From the NCBI GenBank assembly GCA_023678885.1, contig CM042982.1:10664001-10728000 (forward strand): a stretch of 64,000 nucleotides of DNA, in the 5' to 3' direction. Of this stretch, positions 12,280 to 24,115 are shown piece after piece. Positions within the stretch are counted from its first letter, which is position 1; each line of letters begins with the position of its first letter. Under the pieces are notes generated by a model. That model was given only the letters and a program-made list of their open reading frames with translations, was not told where the DNA came from and searched no databases. The translations under genes were made by a program, and so were the position numbers. Source of the stretch: Pogostemon cablin (Eukaryota; Streptophyta; Magnoliopsida; Lamiales; Lamiaceae).

Positions 12280-12740
12280 ACCAGGTATTAATATTTTGCA
12301 TGTGCATCGCGTGTATTTTTGGGTTTTAATAACTTTCTACTTTGTCACTGCACCATGTTTCTCTTTGATGATGTAAAAATGATCTGATTGGGATATATGC
12401 CAGTATTGTACGTGACCCATTACTGCAGGGACTTAATTAAGTTCCAGGTTAATATTATGAATCCTAATATTTTAGTTATGTTATGTATGATTTAATCGAC
12501 GTTATTTGCAAAAAATCAATTAGAATCCTACTTAATAATATATCCGTTTAAAAAAATAAAAAAACATAAAAATAAAAGAGAATTATATTTCCCCCTACCT
12601 GCCTTATAAATATACCATTATTTATGTATTGTCTTTATTATATATTCATTAAATGTCATCACACTAATATTATTAATATTATTATTAATATTGTAATTTA
12701 TTATAAGTGCCAAGTTCAACACAACTTAGAAATAAGATTT
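12280..12740. other. AT-rich spacer
   Basis: No gene is visible. This is 3' flank of the Ulp1-type gene followed by AT-rich sequence with short ATT repeats, leading into the satellite array. Confidence 0.5.
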
Positions 12741-14850
12741 TACTACTTGATTATTGGGTCGGACTCATCTCTGGTATCGGCAACATAAATATGAACTCAA
12801 TTGGCAACCGAAACCTGGTACTTGGACTTTGACGGATGAAACTGGGCCCAATGTTATTTATAGTTCTCCTTAATTCGGGTCAGAATTATTATAAATGTCA
12901 GGTAGTTTAATAGAGAGTGCTTAAAAGATTGGGCCTGTGTCATCTTTGATAGTGGCAACATAAATTCCAACTCAATCGGCAACAAAAACCTGGTACTTGG
13001 GCTTTGATAGATGAAACTGGGCCAATGTTATTTATAGTTCTCCTTAATTCGGGTTAGAATTGTTATAAATGTCGCGTAGTTTAATAGAGAGTGCTTAAAA
13101 GATTGGGCCGGTGTCATCTTATAAATTCCAACTCAATCGGCAATAAAAACCTGGTACTTGGGCTTTGACGGATGAAACACAGCCCAATGTTATTTATAGT
13201 TCTCCTTAATTCGGGTCAGAATTGTTATAAATGTCGTGTAGTTTAATAGAGAGTGCTTAAAAGAAACACAGCTCAATGTTATTTATAGTTCTCCTTAATT
13301 CGGGTCAGAATTGTTATAAATGTCGTGTAGTTTAATAGGGAGTGCTTAAAAGATTGGATCGGTGTCATCTTTGATAGTGGCAACATAAATTCTAACTCAA
13401 TCGGCAACAAAAACCTGGTTCTTGGGCTTTGACGGATGAAACACAGCCCAATGTTATTTATAGTTCTCCTTAATTCAGATCAAAATTGTTATAAATGTCG
13501 TGTATTTTAACATAGAGTGCTTAAAAGATTGGGCCGGTGTCATCTTTGATAGTGGGAACATAAATCCCAACTCATTCGGCAATAAAAACCTAGTACTTGG
13601 GCTTTGACGGGTGAAATACAACCTAATATTATTTATAGTTCTTCTTAATTCGGATTAAAATTGTTATAAATGTCGTGTAGTGTAATATAGAGTGCTTAAA
13701 AGATTGGGTCGGGGTCATGTTTGGTAGTGGGAACATAAATTCCAACTCAATCGGTAACAAAAACCTGGTACTTGGGCATTGACGGATGAAATACAGCCCA
13801 ATGTTATTTATAGTTTTCCTTAATTTGGGTCAGAATTGTTATAAATGTTGTGTAGTTTAATAGAGAGTGCTTAAAAGATTGGGATGGGGTCATCTTTGAT
13901 AGTGGCAACAGAAATTCCAACTCAATCGACAACAAAAACCTGGTACTTGGGCTTTGACGGATGAAACTGGGCCCAATGTTATTTATAGTTCTCCTTAATT
14001 CGGGTCAGAATTGTTATAAATGTCGTGTAGTTTAATAAAGAGTGCTTAAAAGATTGGGACGGGGTCATCTTTGATAGTGAGAACATAAATTCCAACTCAA
14101 TCGGCAATAAAAACCTGGTACTTGGGCTTTGATGGATAAAACTGGGCCCAATGTTATTTATAGTTTTCCTTAATTTGGGTCAGAATTGTTATAAATGTTG
14201 TGTTGTTTAATAGAGAGTGCTTAAAAGATTGGGCCGGTGTCATCTTTGATAGTGGCAACATAAATCCCAACTCAATCGGCAACAAAAACCAGGTACTTGG
14301 GCTTGACGGATGAAACACAGCCTAATATTATTTATAGTTCTCTTTAATTCGGGTCAGAATTGTTATAAATGTCGTGTAGTTTAATAGAGAGTGCTTAAAA
14401 GATTGGGCCGGTGTCATCTTTGATAGTGACAATATAAATCCCAACTCAATTGGCAACAAAAACCTGGTACTTGGGCTTTAACGGATGAAACACTGCCCAA
14501 TGTTATTTATAGTTCTCCTTAATTCGGGTTAGAATTGTTATAAATATCGTTTGGTGTAATATAGAATGCTTAAAAGATTGGGCCGGGGTCATGTTTGGTA
14601 GTGGCAACATAAATTCCAACTCAATTGGCAACAAAAACCTGGTACTTGGGCTTTGACGGATGAAACACAGCCTAATGTTATTTATAGTTCTTCTTAATTC
14701 GGGTCAGAATTGTTATAAATGTCCTGTAGTTTAATAGAGAGTGCTTAAAAGATTGGACCGGTGTCATCTTTGATAGTGGCAATATAAATCCCAACTCAAT
14801 CGGCAACAAAAACCTGGTACTTGGCCTTTGACGAATGAAACACAACCCAA
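12741..14850. repeat. Tandem satellite, 175-bp period, about 12 units
   Basis: The landmark CCTGGTACTTGG (or a close variant) starts at 12814, 12989, 13150, 13414, 13589, 13764, 13939, 14114, 14289, 14463, 14638 and 14813. Nearly every step is exactly 175 bp. One unit has lost 14 bp (step 161). One step is 264, because about 89 bp of the unit (ending GTGCTTAAAAGA, around 13176-13264) is duplicated. Units differ by scattered substitutions and are all in the same orientation. There is no coding content. The period is close to a nucleosome repeat, as in many plant satellites. The array ends abruptly near 14850. Confidence 0.93.
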
Positions 14851-15119
14851 TCAGAAATATAAGCCTACTTATGAAAATATCTACTTGTGCTTTAATTAAA
14901 AAGGGTCTAAACAAAATAGATTCGTAAAGGTCACATAATCACCGACATATAGGAAAAGGGAAAACCATCTACATGGAGGTGGTACTACATCGAGATTTGA
15001 AAATTAAATAGGCACGAGATTGTCCTGTTTCAAGTTACAACAACACCGCAAATTGGAAAATAAGTCTTAAATATGCATCTATTATGTAAGAAGGGCTTCT
15101 TCTCGACGGAACATTCACC

Positions 15120-15790
15120 AAGTGTCTTACTTTCAGGGTAACTCCCTATATATTATCAAATGGATCACCGTCCTCAACCACCCCGTCATCAGCATCACTA
15201 CCCTCCAGTCCCACAATTTATTCATTTTCCTAGCATCCCAATCTACTACCACTGCCGTAGGCATCTCTTTTGAAACGATCCATAATCGAGAATGTAATGT
15301 CCATGTCCCACCACAATGGCTTAGGTTCAGAGATGAACTTAGCTGCGAGAGGTTCTAACTAAAAAAATGTACAAGGAATTAAAAAATGTCGTAGTTGAAT
15401 AAATAAGAATTTAAAAAAAAGTACTATAATATTGTGCTTGAATTATACGATCCCATGTATTCTGGTTGGCTTCTAACTTATCAGATCTGGAGTTGAATGA
15501 TACACCCGGTTCTTTCAAAATTTTAAGACAGAGTCGATAACGCTTAGCCAAGTCTGTTAACTTCTTGGAGACAATCTTCGCCCCTATGTGTGGACCGATT
15601 CTGTACTGAGCAACACCCACAATTTCTTCAAGAATTTCGGCTGAGGGACTCAAGTCCAGAACTTTCCAATCCATCCAAAACTCCCACACGATTTCCAGCA
15701 AACACTTTTCTTCAATTGTTGTCCATTTGTGACACTCCTTAAATATCTGATCGATCCTTCTGTTTGACTTGCATCATATTTTTAGTGAAA
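15120..15790 (-). pseudogene. Myb/SANT-like DNA-binding domain protein, broken
   Basis: The minus strand reads HKWTTIEEKCLLEIVWEFW, then VGVAQYRIGPHIGAKIVSKK, LTDLAKRYRLCLKILKEPGV and LEANQNTWDRIIQAQYY (best open stretch 15411-15701, about 96 codons). The pattern (W-T-x2-E-E ... L-x2-K-Y/R-R ... W-D) is that of the Myb/SANT-like family (Myb_DNA-bind_3), found in host proteins and as the companion ORF of PIF/Harbinger transposons. A plausible intron (GTACTT...TTTTAG, about 15365-15428) leads to a second exon-like piece with FISEPKPLWWDMD. No start codon is seen in frame and the second exon does not continue in phase, so it is probably a remnant. Confidence 0.6.
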
Positions 15791-16140
15791 TAAAATGAAA
15801 AAGAGTCATTACAAATAACTTTCCAAAGTTGGATGATGTTAAATACGAAAGAAAAATTTAAATAGAAGAATAATCAGTGCCCACAAGAAAAACCTATTAT
15901 AGATTTACATATGAACGTGACTTACCCCTATGATTCATCCTGGATTTAGTGTTTATTTTCTTTCAGGCCTCTCTACCTTTAAATAGGGGTTACATGAGTC
16001 ATATAAACTGACACGTATATCACGAAAATAATTATACCTCACAGGAAAACATACGTGATATACATGATACTTGATATAGAATCCTTCAACACTGCACAAC
16101 TGCACGACATTATGATAATGATAAAAAGGTTTTTTTTAAT
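15791..16140. other. AT-rich spacer, nothing recognised
   Basis: No gene or clear repeat is seen between the Myb/SANT remnant and the duplicated block that follows. Confidence 0.5.
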
Positions 16141-17420
16141 CTTTTTGTATTCATCTATTTTAGATGGGTATCTTACTGTTACTGTAGAGTATGTGTGGTT
16201 TAGGGATCATGATTTATGTGGTTTAGGGTTATAGGGTTTAAGGTTTTAGGGTTTAGGGTTTAGAGTTTGTCAAATTTAATAATTGATTCGCTCAAGTTGT
16301 AACAAAAAGAGCTTTGGCACGTCAATTTAATTGAGAAATCATTATGAAATATGGATGAAATTCTTTCATATATCTTGATAAATGGTTTATATTAATTCCC
16401 ATTTATCAGATAGGTTTATATATCTATGAGATAATGAAGGCAACATATATATGACACATAATGGAGGTGAATTATTTATTTTAATTTTTTTCTTGTAATG
16501 TGTGTTATAATTGAAGTGTGGATTTTTAAACCACTATTAAATATCCTCTCAAATTCGAGATCTTCGTTCTGTATACAACAGGTGCATGATTTGTTGGAAG
16601 CCATGTTGGACAGAAAAATAAATGCAATTAAAAGATATCCAAAATGAAATCTGCATTGTTTAGATACATACTAATAAAAATAAATAAAAAATACAAAAGA
16701 TTCAAATCTACATATTTAATTAAATGATTCAAACCTAAAATACATTTATATAGAATAAAATCTGCAATTGATTTACCTTGTATAAGTATCCATTCAATGG
16801 TGTTATGTGTGGTTAAGGCTTTTCATTTTTAGGGTTTTAGGGTTTCGGATTTAGGATTTGCCAAATCTAACAATTGATTCACTCAAGTTGTAACTTAAAG
16901 AGCTTACCCATGTCAATTTAATTAAGATATCATTATGAAATATGGATGAAATTCATTCATATATCTTGATAAAGGGTTTACATTAATTCCCATTTGTTAC
17001 AAGGGTTTATATATATATATATATGAGATAATGAATGCAACATATATATTACACCTCAACATATTTATTTTAATTTTTTTTCCTGTAAAATATGCTATAA
17101 TTGTAGTGTGGATTTTTAAGAACTGTGAACTATCCTCTCAAAATCCATTAATCGAGATATTCTTTCTGTTACAGCAGAGGAATAGATTTGTTGGAGGTCG
17201 TGTTGGACAAACAAAATATGCAATTAAAAGATATAAAAAAAGATAATTAATAAATAAAAAAGAAGCATATCTAGATATTTAATTAAATGATTCGAATCTA
17301 AAATACAATTAGATAGCATAAAATCTGCAATAGATTTGTTGGAAAACGTGTTGGTAAAAAAATACAATTAGATAGAATCAAATCTGCAATTGATTTACCT
17401 TGTGTAAGTATCCATTCAAT
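16140..17420. repeat. Tandem duplication of a unit of about 590 bp, with partial third copy
   Basis: AATTGATTCrCTCAAGTTG occurs at 16281 and 16872, a shift of 591. Other paired landmarks (TTGGAnGnCnTGTTGGACA, GCAATTAAAAGATAT, TATCTTGATAAAnGGTTTA) keep a similar spacing. A partial third copy at about 17335-17420 repeats TCTGCAATTGATTTACCTTG. The copies differ by many substitutions and small indels, so the duplication is old. No coding content was recognised. Confidence 0.8.
16196..16265 (+). repeat. Short interstitial telomere-like repeats
   Basis: Imperfect plant telomere words (TTTAGGG and variants) occur about seven times within 70 bases, for example GGGTTTAGGGTTTAGAG. A shorter degenerate set occurs in the second copy near 16830-16860. 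It is probably a simple-sequence drift or an internal part of an element rather than a former chromosome end. Confidence 0.6.
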
Positions 17421-17726
17421 ATGTATGTATTACAACTTTATTGATACATCTCAACAGTCATCATGAATAGAAGCAGAAAGGTAGATATTAGACGCGACCC
17501 TTTGTTTTCCATTTATCAGTGGAGAATATCGCAGTAAATAATGCGATGGTTGAGATTAGTAACGTGCCAATAGTCTGAACCATTCTCAACCCTTCACATT
17601 TTCCACTGTTTACATACACATAATCCACATCCTCCCCACTCCACTATGTAATTTTCTATTTAAGTGGCCCAATTATTTCTTAGTTATTCACTTCTTCAAT
17701 CCAGCCTCCTCCATCTTCAATCTGCA

Positions 17727-18338
17727 ATGGAGTTAATCAGCCATTACAAAATGTTTTATGAGGGCACGTAGTGGACATCCGAGAGAGATGCATGCTTCAT
17801 CAACGCTTTGTTACATTGTAAGAAAATTGGTGAATTCAGCCCCTTGGAATTCAACTCTGCGGCATGTGGGCGGGCGACAACTGTCTTCAATGCCTTGTTT
17901 GACACCGCGTTTACATGGATGGACTGTATTGAGAGGCCGTCAAAACTGAGGATCCGATACCTCAGTTTCAAAAGGCTGTTGTCAATGTCGCCGAGAGTTT
18001 ACTGGGATAGAAGAATAAATCGAGTAATGGCTACCGATGATGTCTGGGAAACCGCAATTGAGGTAATAGATGTAGTTTTTTCACTCTAAACAGACTAATC
18101 TTGAGAATGAATGAAATTAAATAGTGCTATTTTGATGTAAATTGAATCAGAAAAAATACAGACTGATCACTTCGTGCGCTGCTACTATTATCATGGAGAG
18201 CCAGAGTTCGATCACTTGGAAATGCTATTCACGGAGGCACCCAACCGCGACAGTCTGCTACTGGGTGTCAAAGATGAGCCAGCACGCGGTGAGACAGGAC
18301 CCGCTGCTGGTACTCAGTCATTCGTGGGTGGAAATTGA
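17727..18338 (+). pseudogene. Myb/SANT-like gene, two exons, one nonsense codon
   Basis: Exon 1 (17727-18062) begins MELISHYKMFYEGT, then has TAG at 17769-17771, then WTSERDACFINALLHCKK, LEFNSAACGRATTVFN, KLRIRYLSFKRLL and VYWDRRINRVMATDDVWETA. The intron runs 18063-18161 (GTAATA...ATACAG, 99 bp). Exon 2 (18162-18338) reads TDHFVRCYYYHGEPEFDHLE, then GVKDEPARGETGPAAG, and stops at 18336-18338. The layout (W-T start, central basic helix, W-D near the end, then the YYxxGEPxFDxLExLF tail) matches Myb/SANT-like DNA-binding proteins, including those paired with PIF/Harbinger transposases. The frame is intact except for the TAG just before the conserved Trp, where Arg or Lys would be expected. A downstream start could bypass it only by losing the first helix. 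Confidence 0.68.
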
Positions 18339-19078
18339 TGTGAATATGTTGAAGTTGGCCTGCCGGAGAAGGAAGATGGGGTTCTGCAATTAAGGAATTT
18401 TTTTGCCTAAATTATCGGATATTATGTTGCTTTTTTTCATTAATATGTTTTATTTACTTTTAATTAGTTTTTAAATTTTAATTTCGTAATCTTTGATCTG
18501 TTAATCGAAGTAATGATGTTATGGTTAATATGTCTTTATTTTAATTTTATGGTTATTATGTGTTTGTTGAAAATATTATAACTAATACAAGTCATCTTAA
18601 TTATTTATATAAATTTTCATTATAAATAATATAGTTCTCTATACATTTATATACTTGTAAAAAATTTAATGAGAAGAATAAAATTTATTTTAACCGTTGA
18701 ATATTTTATTCTTATTTCCATTTTCTAAAAATAAAAATTATATTGACATTTTATCAACAATATATAAGTTTTGAAAATCTTCAAAAATATATAATCTCAT
18801 ACCTATTGTAATAAAACAAAATATAAGTGATAAATAAGCACTAACATGTATCTTTAGGAATTAATTAAAATCCTAATTGAATAAGAAAATGTCAAAAATA
18901 AAACTAAAGAATTAATTAAAATCGTAATTGAATAAGAAAATGTCAAAAATAAAAAATAAAAATTATATCGACATTTTATTAACAATATACTAAGTTGTGC
19001 AAATTTTCAAAATATAATCTCATACTTATTATATTAATAAAAAAATATTTATAATAAAAAACAACAAAATGAGTTTTC
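18339..19078. repeat. AT-rich spacer with nested direct repeats
   Basis: No gene is seen. A unit of about 52 bp (GAATTAATTAAAATCnTAAT...AAAATGTCAAAAATAAA) is repeated head to tail at about 18858-18955. A larger direct repeat (AAAAATTATATnGACATTTT...ATAATCTCATACnTATT) occurs at about 18726-18820 and again at 18953-19045. Confidence 0.65.
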
Positions 19079-19613
19079 TCATAACAAAACATGTTTACAT
19101 ATCAGAACTATCATGCATCTCCCATATATGCTCAATAAGATTATTTTGGAGCTGAGAATGAGTATTTCTATCCCTAATTCGATGATGAGATTGAATAACA
19201 TCATAAATTCTTTGGTATGATCACGCGAAACAGACACCGCTAGAATTGCATCATCAAGTATATCATATCCAAAGTCCAATTCTCTAACATCCCTTTCATC
19301 CTCAACAATCATATTATGTAATAGAATACAAGTCTTCATAATATCTTTCAAAATCTCAAGATGCCAAAATCGTGCTGGTCCACGTATAATTGCATCGTGT
19401 TGGTCCACGTATAATCGCAAATCGTGATTGCAATACTCTAAATACTCGTTCAACATCTTTCCTTGCTAATTCTTGGGTTGTTACAAATTTTTTTGTGTTT
19501 ATTATCCCTCCTTCAAAAGATATAAAGATCAAAAATAATTGTGGAAGGAAATGATAAAAAAAATTAAGAGGAAACATAAAATATGGGGAGGAGAACACGT
19601 AATAAATAAGCAT
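19079..19613 (-). pseudogene. PIF/Harbinger transposase, 3' fragment
   Basis: The minus strand reads QELARKDVERVFRVLQSRFA, then IIRGPARFWHLEILKDIMKT and CILLHNMIVEDERDV. That is the C-terminal hallmark of plant PIF/Harbinger DDE transposases (RKDVERAFGVLQ...LHNMIVEDE), which cut and reinsert their element at TTA-type targets. The upstream DDE part is absent. A tandem duplication of about 25 bp at 19370-19425 (GTGyTGGTCCACGTATAAT twice) doubles the IIRGP segment and breaks the frame. The two Myb/SANT-like genes to the left may be ORF1 companions of the same or related elements, but no TIRs were identified. Confidence 0.8.
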
Positions 19614-20195
19614 TGAGAAGTGAAAAAATATAAAAAAGCTATTGGGGTTGAATAAAAATACACCACTTTAAATTTTAAAGGTTCTTTATATTACTTAAAA
19701 TCCTCTTCAAATTATACATAATCTTTTGGAGATGCTCTAACCATGCAACTAAAATTAAAATAGTATTAAAATTTCCATTTTATTTTATTTTATTTATTAT
19801 TTAACTAATTAACAATAAATATGTGGATAAATCAATACATTTGTTACCATTTTTAATAAAATTAATCATATTTAATCATTAAAAAAGATTTTGAGAAATC
19901 TCTTATAATATATTTTTGAGAAATTAAAATATTTAAACGATGTTATAATTAATGATAATTATACACTGCATATTACCTTACAGATTTGAAGTATAATAAA
20001 AGGAAAATAAAAGAACACACTGGTATAATAGAAAAATAATATTATAATTATGATAATAATAATAATAATAATAATAAATAATTATACGCTCTCTAGTTTA
20101 CATTTTTGTTTTATTTTCCACTTGTTTTGTTTACTTTACCACGTGGGAATGGACCTGCATGTATAATAGGGGATACAAATAGAAAATTTTCCCCA
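19614..20195. other. AT-rich spacer
   Basis: No gene is seen. The stretch includes a short (ATA)n run near 20048-20077. The last 100 bases probably hold the promoter and leader of the GRF gene (CACGTG at about 20141). Confidence 0.5.
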
Positions 20196-20301
20196 AATGT
20201 GTAGCCCCCAAATCAAAATCAGAAATAACACACCCGCTACAAACCCTAACTCTCTTATCCACCAACAGCTCACTCAATTCGTCAATTTACATCAGGAGGG
20301 G

Positions 20302-20751
20302 ATGTCATCCACGGATTTGTCATCGTTTGCATCAGGAGGGATAAGGTTTACGGCCTGCTGTTGTGGTACAAATGAAAATTTGCGAACTTTTTGGACTAAA
20401 GCGAATCCGGACCGATGATTCTACGGGTATCGAGCATGGCAGGTAACAAATTTAATATTTATATAAGTACAATTCGAAAGCATAATATATATACCTACAG
20501 TGTTGGATGTGTTAATGTTAACCACTCTTGCATTGCAGCGAAACGGTGGTGGATGTAATTATTTCGAATGGGTCGATCCTCCAGTGCCTCCAAGAGCAAA
20601 GTCTATAATTCTCCTTCTATTGAAGGAGTAAAATGAAATGGATAACGAATGAAAAAACATCAAGAGATATGGAAAGTATATGATGATTGCACTTATTGGA
20701 TCTTGGGCTTTATTTGTGGTTATCTTGTGTTCTACAAAGATGATGCACTGA
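20302..20751 (+). pseudogene. GRF-type zinc finger protein with C-terminal membrane tail, broken
   Basis: Exon 1 (20302-20442) starts MSSTDLSSFASGG and carries RFTACCCGTNENLRTFWTKA, then NPDR, TGA at 20416-20418, FYGYRAWQ. The intron is 20443-20538 (GTAACA...TTGCAG). Exon 2 reads RNGGGCNYFEWVDPPVPPRA. In GRF zinc fingers the pattern is C-x-CG ... SWT ... NPGRRFxGC ... C-x-FFxW. Here the third Cys is Tyr (GY for GC) and an Arg codon has become TGA, as by CGA to TGA change. After two more stops the same frame runs into YGKYMMIALIGSWALFVVIL, a single membrane anchor, ending at 20749-20751. GRF fingers bind nucleic acid. The gene converges on the MURA gene at 21440-24115 and may have belonged to the same MULE. 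Confidence 0.72.
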
Positions 20752-21439
20752 TGAATTGTTGGAGTAAATGGATTTGGCAAACGGAATGGGTTAATGGAGG
20801 TTGTTTTGATGTATGATGTTGGGGTTTGCGGGCTCTATTTTTTAGTGGTTTAGGGTGCTGGAGTTGTTAACTGGAGTAGGGTAATTGAGTTCTTAAATGG
20901 AGGTTGTTTGTTGAATGATGGTTGCTCTAGATCCAACATTTTTTTGGAATGTTTATTTTGCACTAATATCCATTAGTATTTCATACCCAATGTAGGGCTT
21001 ATGTTCCCAGTATATAATGGATAATGTGTGAATGTAGGAGGAGCTACTTCATGGTTTTCACCGTTTTGACAATAAACAATTATAACCTATATTAATTTAA
21101 GTGGAGGTACAGACATTGAATACTACATGTATTTTAACTAAAACCCTATATTAATTAAAAGTGGAAACCTCCATGTATAACCCCTACAACTATTTCTACT
21201 CCGGCATAAGTATATAAACCCTAAAATAACAACTTCATTAAACAATCTCAATTGAAACAACTTAATAAATAAAAATCACATCAAAATAACATCACCAGGT
21301 GATACACAACAGCCAATCAATATGAATAACTCATTAAGGATCGCACTCTACGGACCCCAATCTAATCAACATGTTCGCCATCTTATAAAAAATAATTGTA
21401 ACTTAAATTTTTCATGATATCTTATATGTCCAGCTACCC
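20752..21439. other. Spacer between GRF and MURA pseudogenes
   Basis: No coding motif is seen. It is likely the shared 3' flank of the two convergent genes. Confidence 0.45.
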
Positions 21440-24115
21440 TCAAATATTGGGCGTTGAGTTGTTTTTCATTAACCGGTGGGAAGTACAGATACTCATGTTG
21501 TGATCGCTGTCATTGCATCTACTGCAGCACTGAGGCCTCCGCTTCTTAAAATGTTCCTCCTTTGTTGACTTTATAGGAGATCTTTTAGGCCTGCCAGTTT
21601 ATTTCGAGCAATCAGCTGAGTTACAAACATTATCTCCATGTAATTCCAAACTCTGCCATTGAGATTGGTCGGGAACAGAGAGCACCAAACCCCCCCACAT
21701 TCCCTTCACCCTCTCATTCAAGTAGCAATCACCAACAAAGGAGTTCACATCATACTTTGCAAACCTAGATAAATATAACACCATTTACTTTAATGTTGTA
21801 ATTAAAATATCATAACTATATTCCTCTATGTAAAGAACACTGAAAGAAGTATTTATAAATCAAGGAATAACTCCAACCTGATTGCTGCCGCCGCATGGAC
21901 GCATGGAATCATATCGGTTTGAAATACTCCACAGTCACATAACCGATTTCCTAAGTCTACTATGCAACTATTTGTGGTGCTCTTCACCGTGTAGGACTCA
22001 TCTCCAATCAAAACGACTTCCAATCCCATGCTAGCTTCAACTACATGGGACAACTCACTAGAAACGATTCGACAGAGAGGCCCAGTCTCTGTTTCTGCCT
22101 CTTCAAGACGACTCGTGAACCAACCAACGATAATGTGCCACATTGATTCTAAGAAATAAACCACTGGGAGCTAACGAGCCCAGGAAATACATATGTTCCA
22201 ACTCTCTGCAGCATTATTCGTGACGAATTCATATTTTCTAACAGGGCATAGCACACGAGACCACCTCTCTCCGCTCCTATTTCATTCAACTTCAAATACA
22301 GACTTTCAAATTTCCGATGCTGCTTAACATTTTCATAGTCCTGCTCAACAAGTAAATTGAATAAGTCAATAATATACACAACACGTTAATTCCTTTCACA
22401 ACTGTTCATCTATACTTAGATGTATACATTTTTAGACTCACCGCTCAAACTCGGATTTGCTGTAAGTTCTAGCAGCAGTCTTGAACAAGTACACAGCGCT
22501 TTTGTGTACATCATGACCTGCTTGCGCAAATGGTAATAGCAAAATGCATGTGCCGCACCCAGTATACCACCCTCACTGCATGGCATATGCTTTTGTGCTG
22601 ATCTGAAACAATCAACAACTCATCTGGTCGTCCAAAAGCCTCCCACAACTGCATCATAAACCATGACCAATCTTCATTGTTCTCTGTAGAACCCACTCCT
22701 ACTGCAAGAGGGACTATTTGTTGGTTTGCATCCTGAGTTACTGCAACGAACGCCACTCCCTTGTACCCACCCTTCAAATGAGCACCATCTACCACAATCA
22801 CAGGCTTTCCATATCGCCTAAATCCGGATATGAAGGCGGAGAGTGCAACAAATACATTCTGGAAGACATGATCTTCGTCCGATGTGCGTAGTGCTACATG
22901 ACTTCCTGGGTTCTCCCTTCCCAATGCTCTCAAGTACGCGGGCAGTAGCTTAAAAGACTCCGAATCATCACCATACATTAGATTGGTCGCCCATTTCTTC
23001 ACAGAAAGAGCATGATAATACAGTATTGAGACGTCTTATCTTGTCTTTAGATCTTCAATGATTAATGAAGGAGACATCGACGTGCACTTCTTCGTTTGAC
23101 GGTTAGCGTATAAAGTCCCAAGAAGTTTAGATGACACAGTCTCTGTTCCCACCCTATTCAAGTCTTTAATCCATGTGTGTCCAACTAAGTGGGTGCATAT
23201 CCAAAAATCATCCCACCCGGTGGAGCGAAACACAAATTCACAAGGCGACTTGCCTTTGCATTTCACATACCACCTGCACTTTTTGAACCTATACACCCGA
23301 AAGCCAGCTCGGCACTTCAAATTATACATAGCAACTGCCAACTTCATTTCCTTTTTGCTTCTGTAGGTCACATCCTTTGCTACACCATCCATGCTTTCAT
23401 CCAAAGAACTAAACGTTTCTTTCTCAACACTAAATGAATCCGGCATACATGGGACACTTTATTTTTTCACACTTTCAGGCCTATTGATTTGCACATTAGA
23501 GTTATTTTGGTGATCTCCATTACTATCAGATGAATCAGAGGCAGGAAATGCATCCGACGTATTCTAGTCAGATGACCCACATTCATTTCCAATTGGTGTT
23601 CGAAGCAAATCATCCGTGTCATCCCCATCCGCTCTAACACCTCTTCCTATGCTCCCGTCATTGATAACAACCTTCCCAACATGCCTCATATCGGGATCTT
23701 CCCGCCTTAGGACATCATTATTTATTGGATTACGAGATTCTATTCCGCCGGGTTTGCCTAGTGAAGAACAGCTCCCTACTACACCACTACCTATTTCGTT
23801 ATCAAGATGGGAACCAGATTTCTTTTTAGTAATAACAAATATCTCGGGTTGCTCGGCACTAAGCAAACTACACACATCATTGTCATCTGTGATCTTCTCT
23901 CGGACAGACATATCGTTGATTGTAAGACAACAAATTATATCAATCCCGTGCTTGACTTGTTTCTCAGGAATTAAATCATTAACTGCATTCCTCAAGCTCG
24001 ACACCGTGTGGACACTTCCTAGTTTACGTACATTCAATGCCCAGTATTCGCCACCAACAAATGTAGTCCCATCCCAACACCCGTTATAATGAACCAAGAT
24101 ATATCTGTCCGCCAT
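21440..24115 (-). pseudogene. MURA-type Mutator-like transposase, nearly complete but broken
   Basis: MULE transposase, which recognises and excises elements with Mutator-type TIRs. From 24115 the N-terminus is PB1-like (YNGCWDGTTFVGGEYW), followed by an acidic linker. The MuDR DNA-binding domain lies at about 23040-23400 (KEMKLAVAMYNLKCRAGFRV, CRWYVKCKG, HTWIKDLNR). The MULE catalytic domain has VIVVDGAHLKGGYKG (Asp) and LLIVSDQHKSI (Asp), then HAFCYYHL. A SWIM zinc finger (LCDCGVFQTDMIPCVHAAAA) lies near 21900, and a C-terminal zinc knuckle CSRCNDSDHNMSIC (C-x2-C-x4-H-x4-C) near 21510. An intron donor GTGAGT lies near 22444. Three in-frame stops (23564-23566, about 23467, about 23036) break an otherwise continuous frame from 24115 to about 22560. 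There a frameshift precedes HAFCYYHL. Length and domain order match full MuDR-A-type proteins. Confidence 0.88.

Noticed and set aside
12741..14850. CRISPR-like array or repeat-protein gene
   Set aside because: Units are adjoining 175-bp monomers without spacers, full of stops in all frames. This is a satellite.
16196..16265. Former telomere or chromosome-fusion point
   Set aside because: Only about seven imperfect TTTAGGG words in 70 bases, inside a local tandem duplication. Simple-sequence drift is enough.
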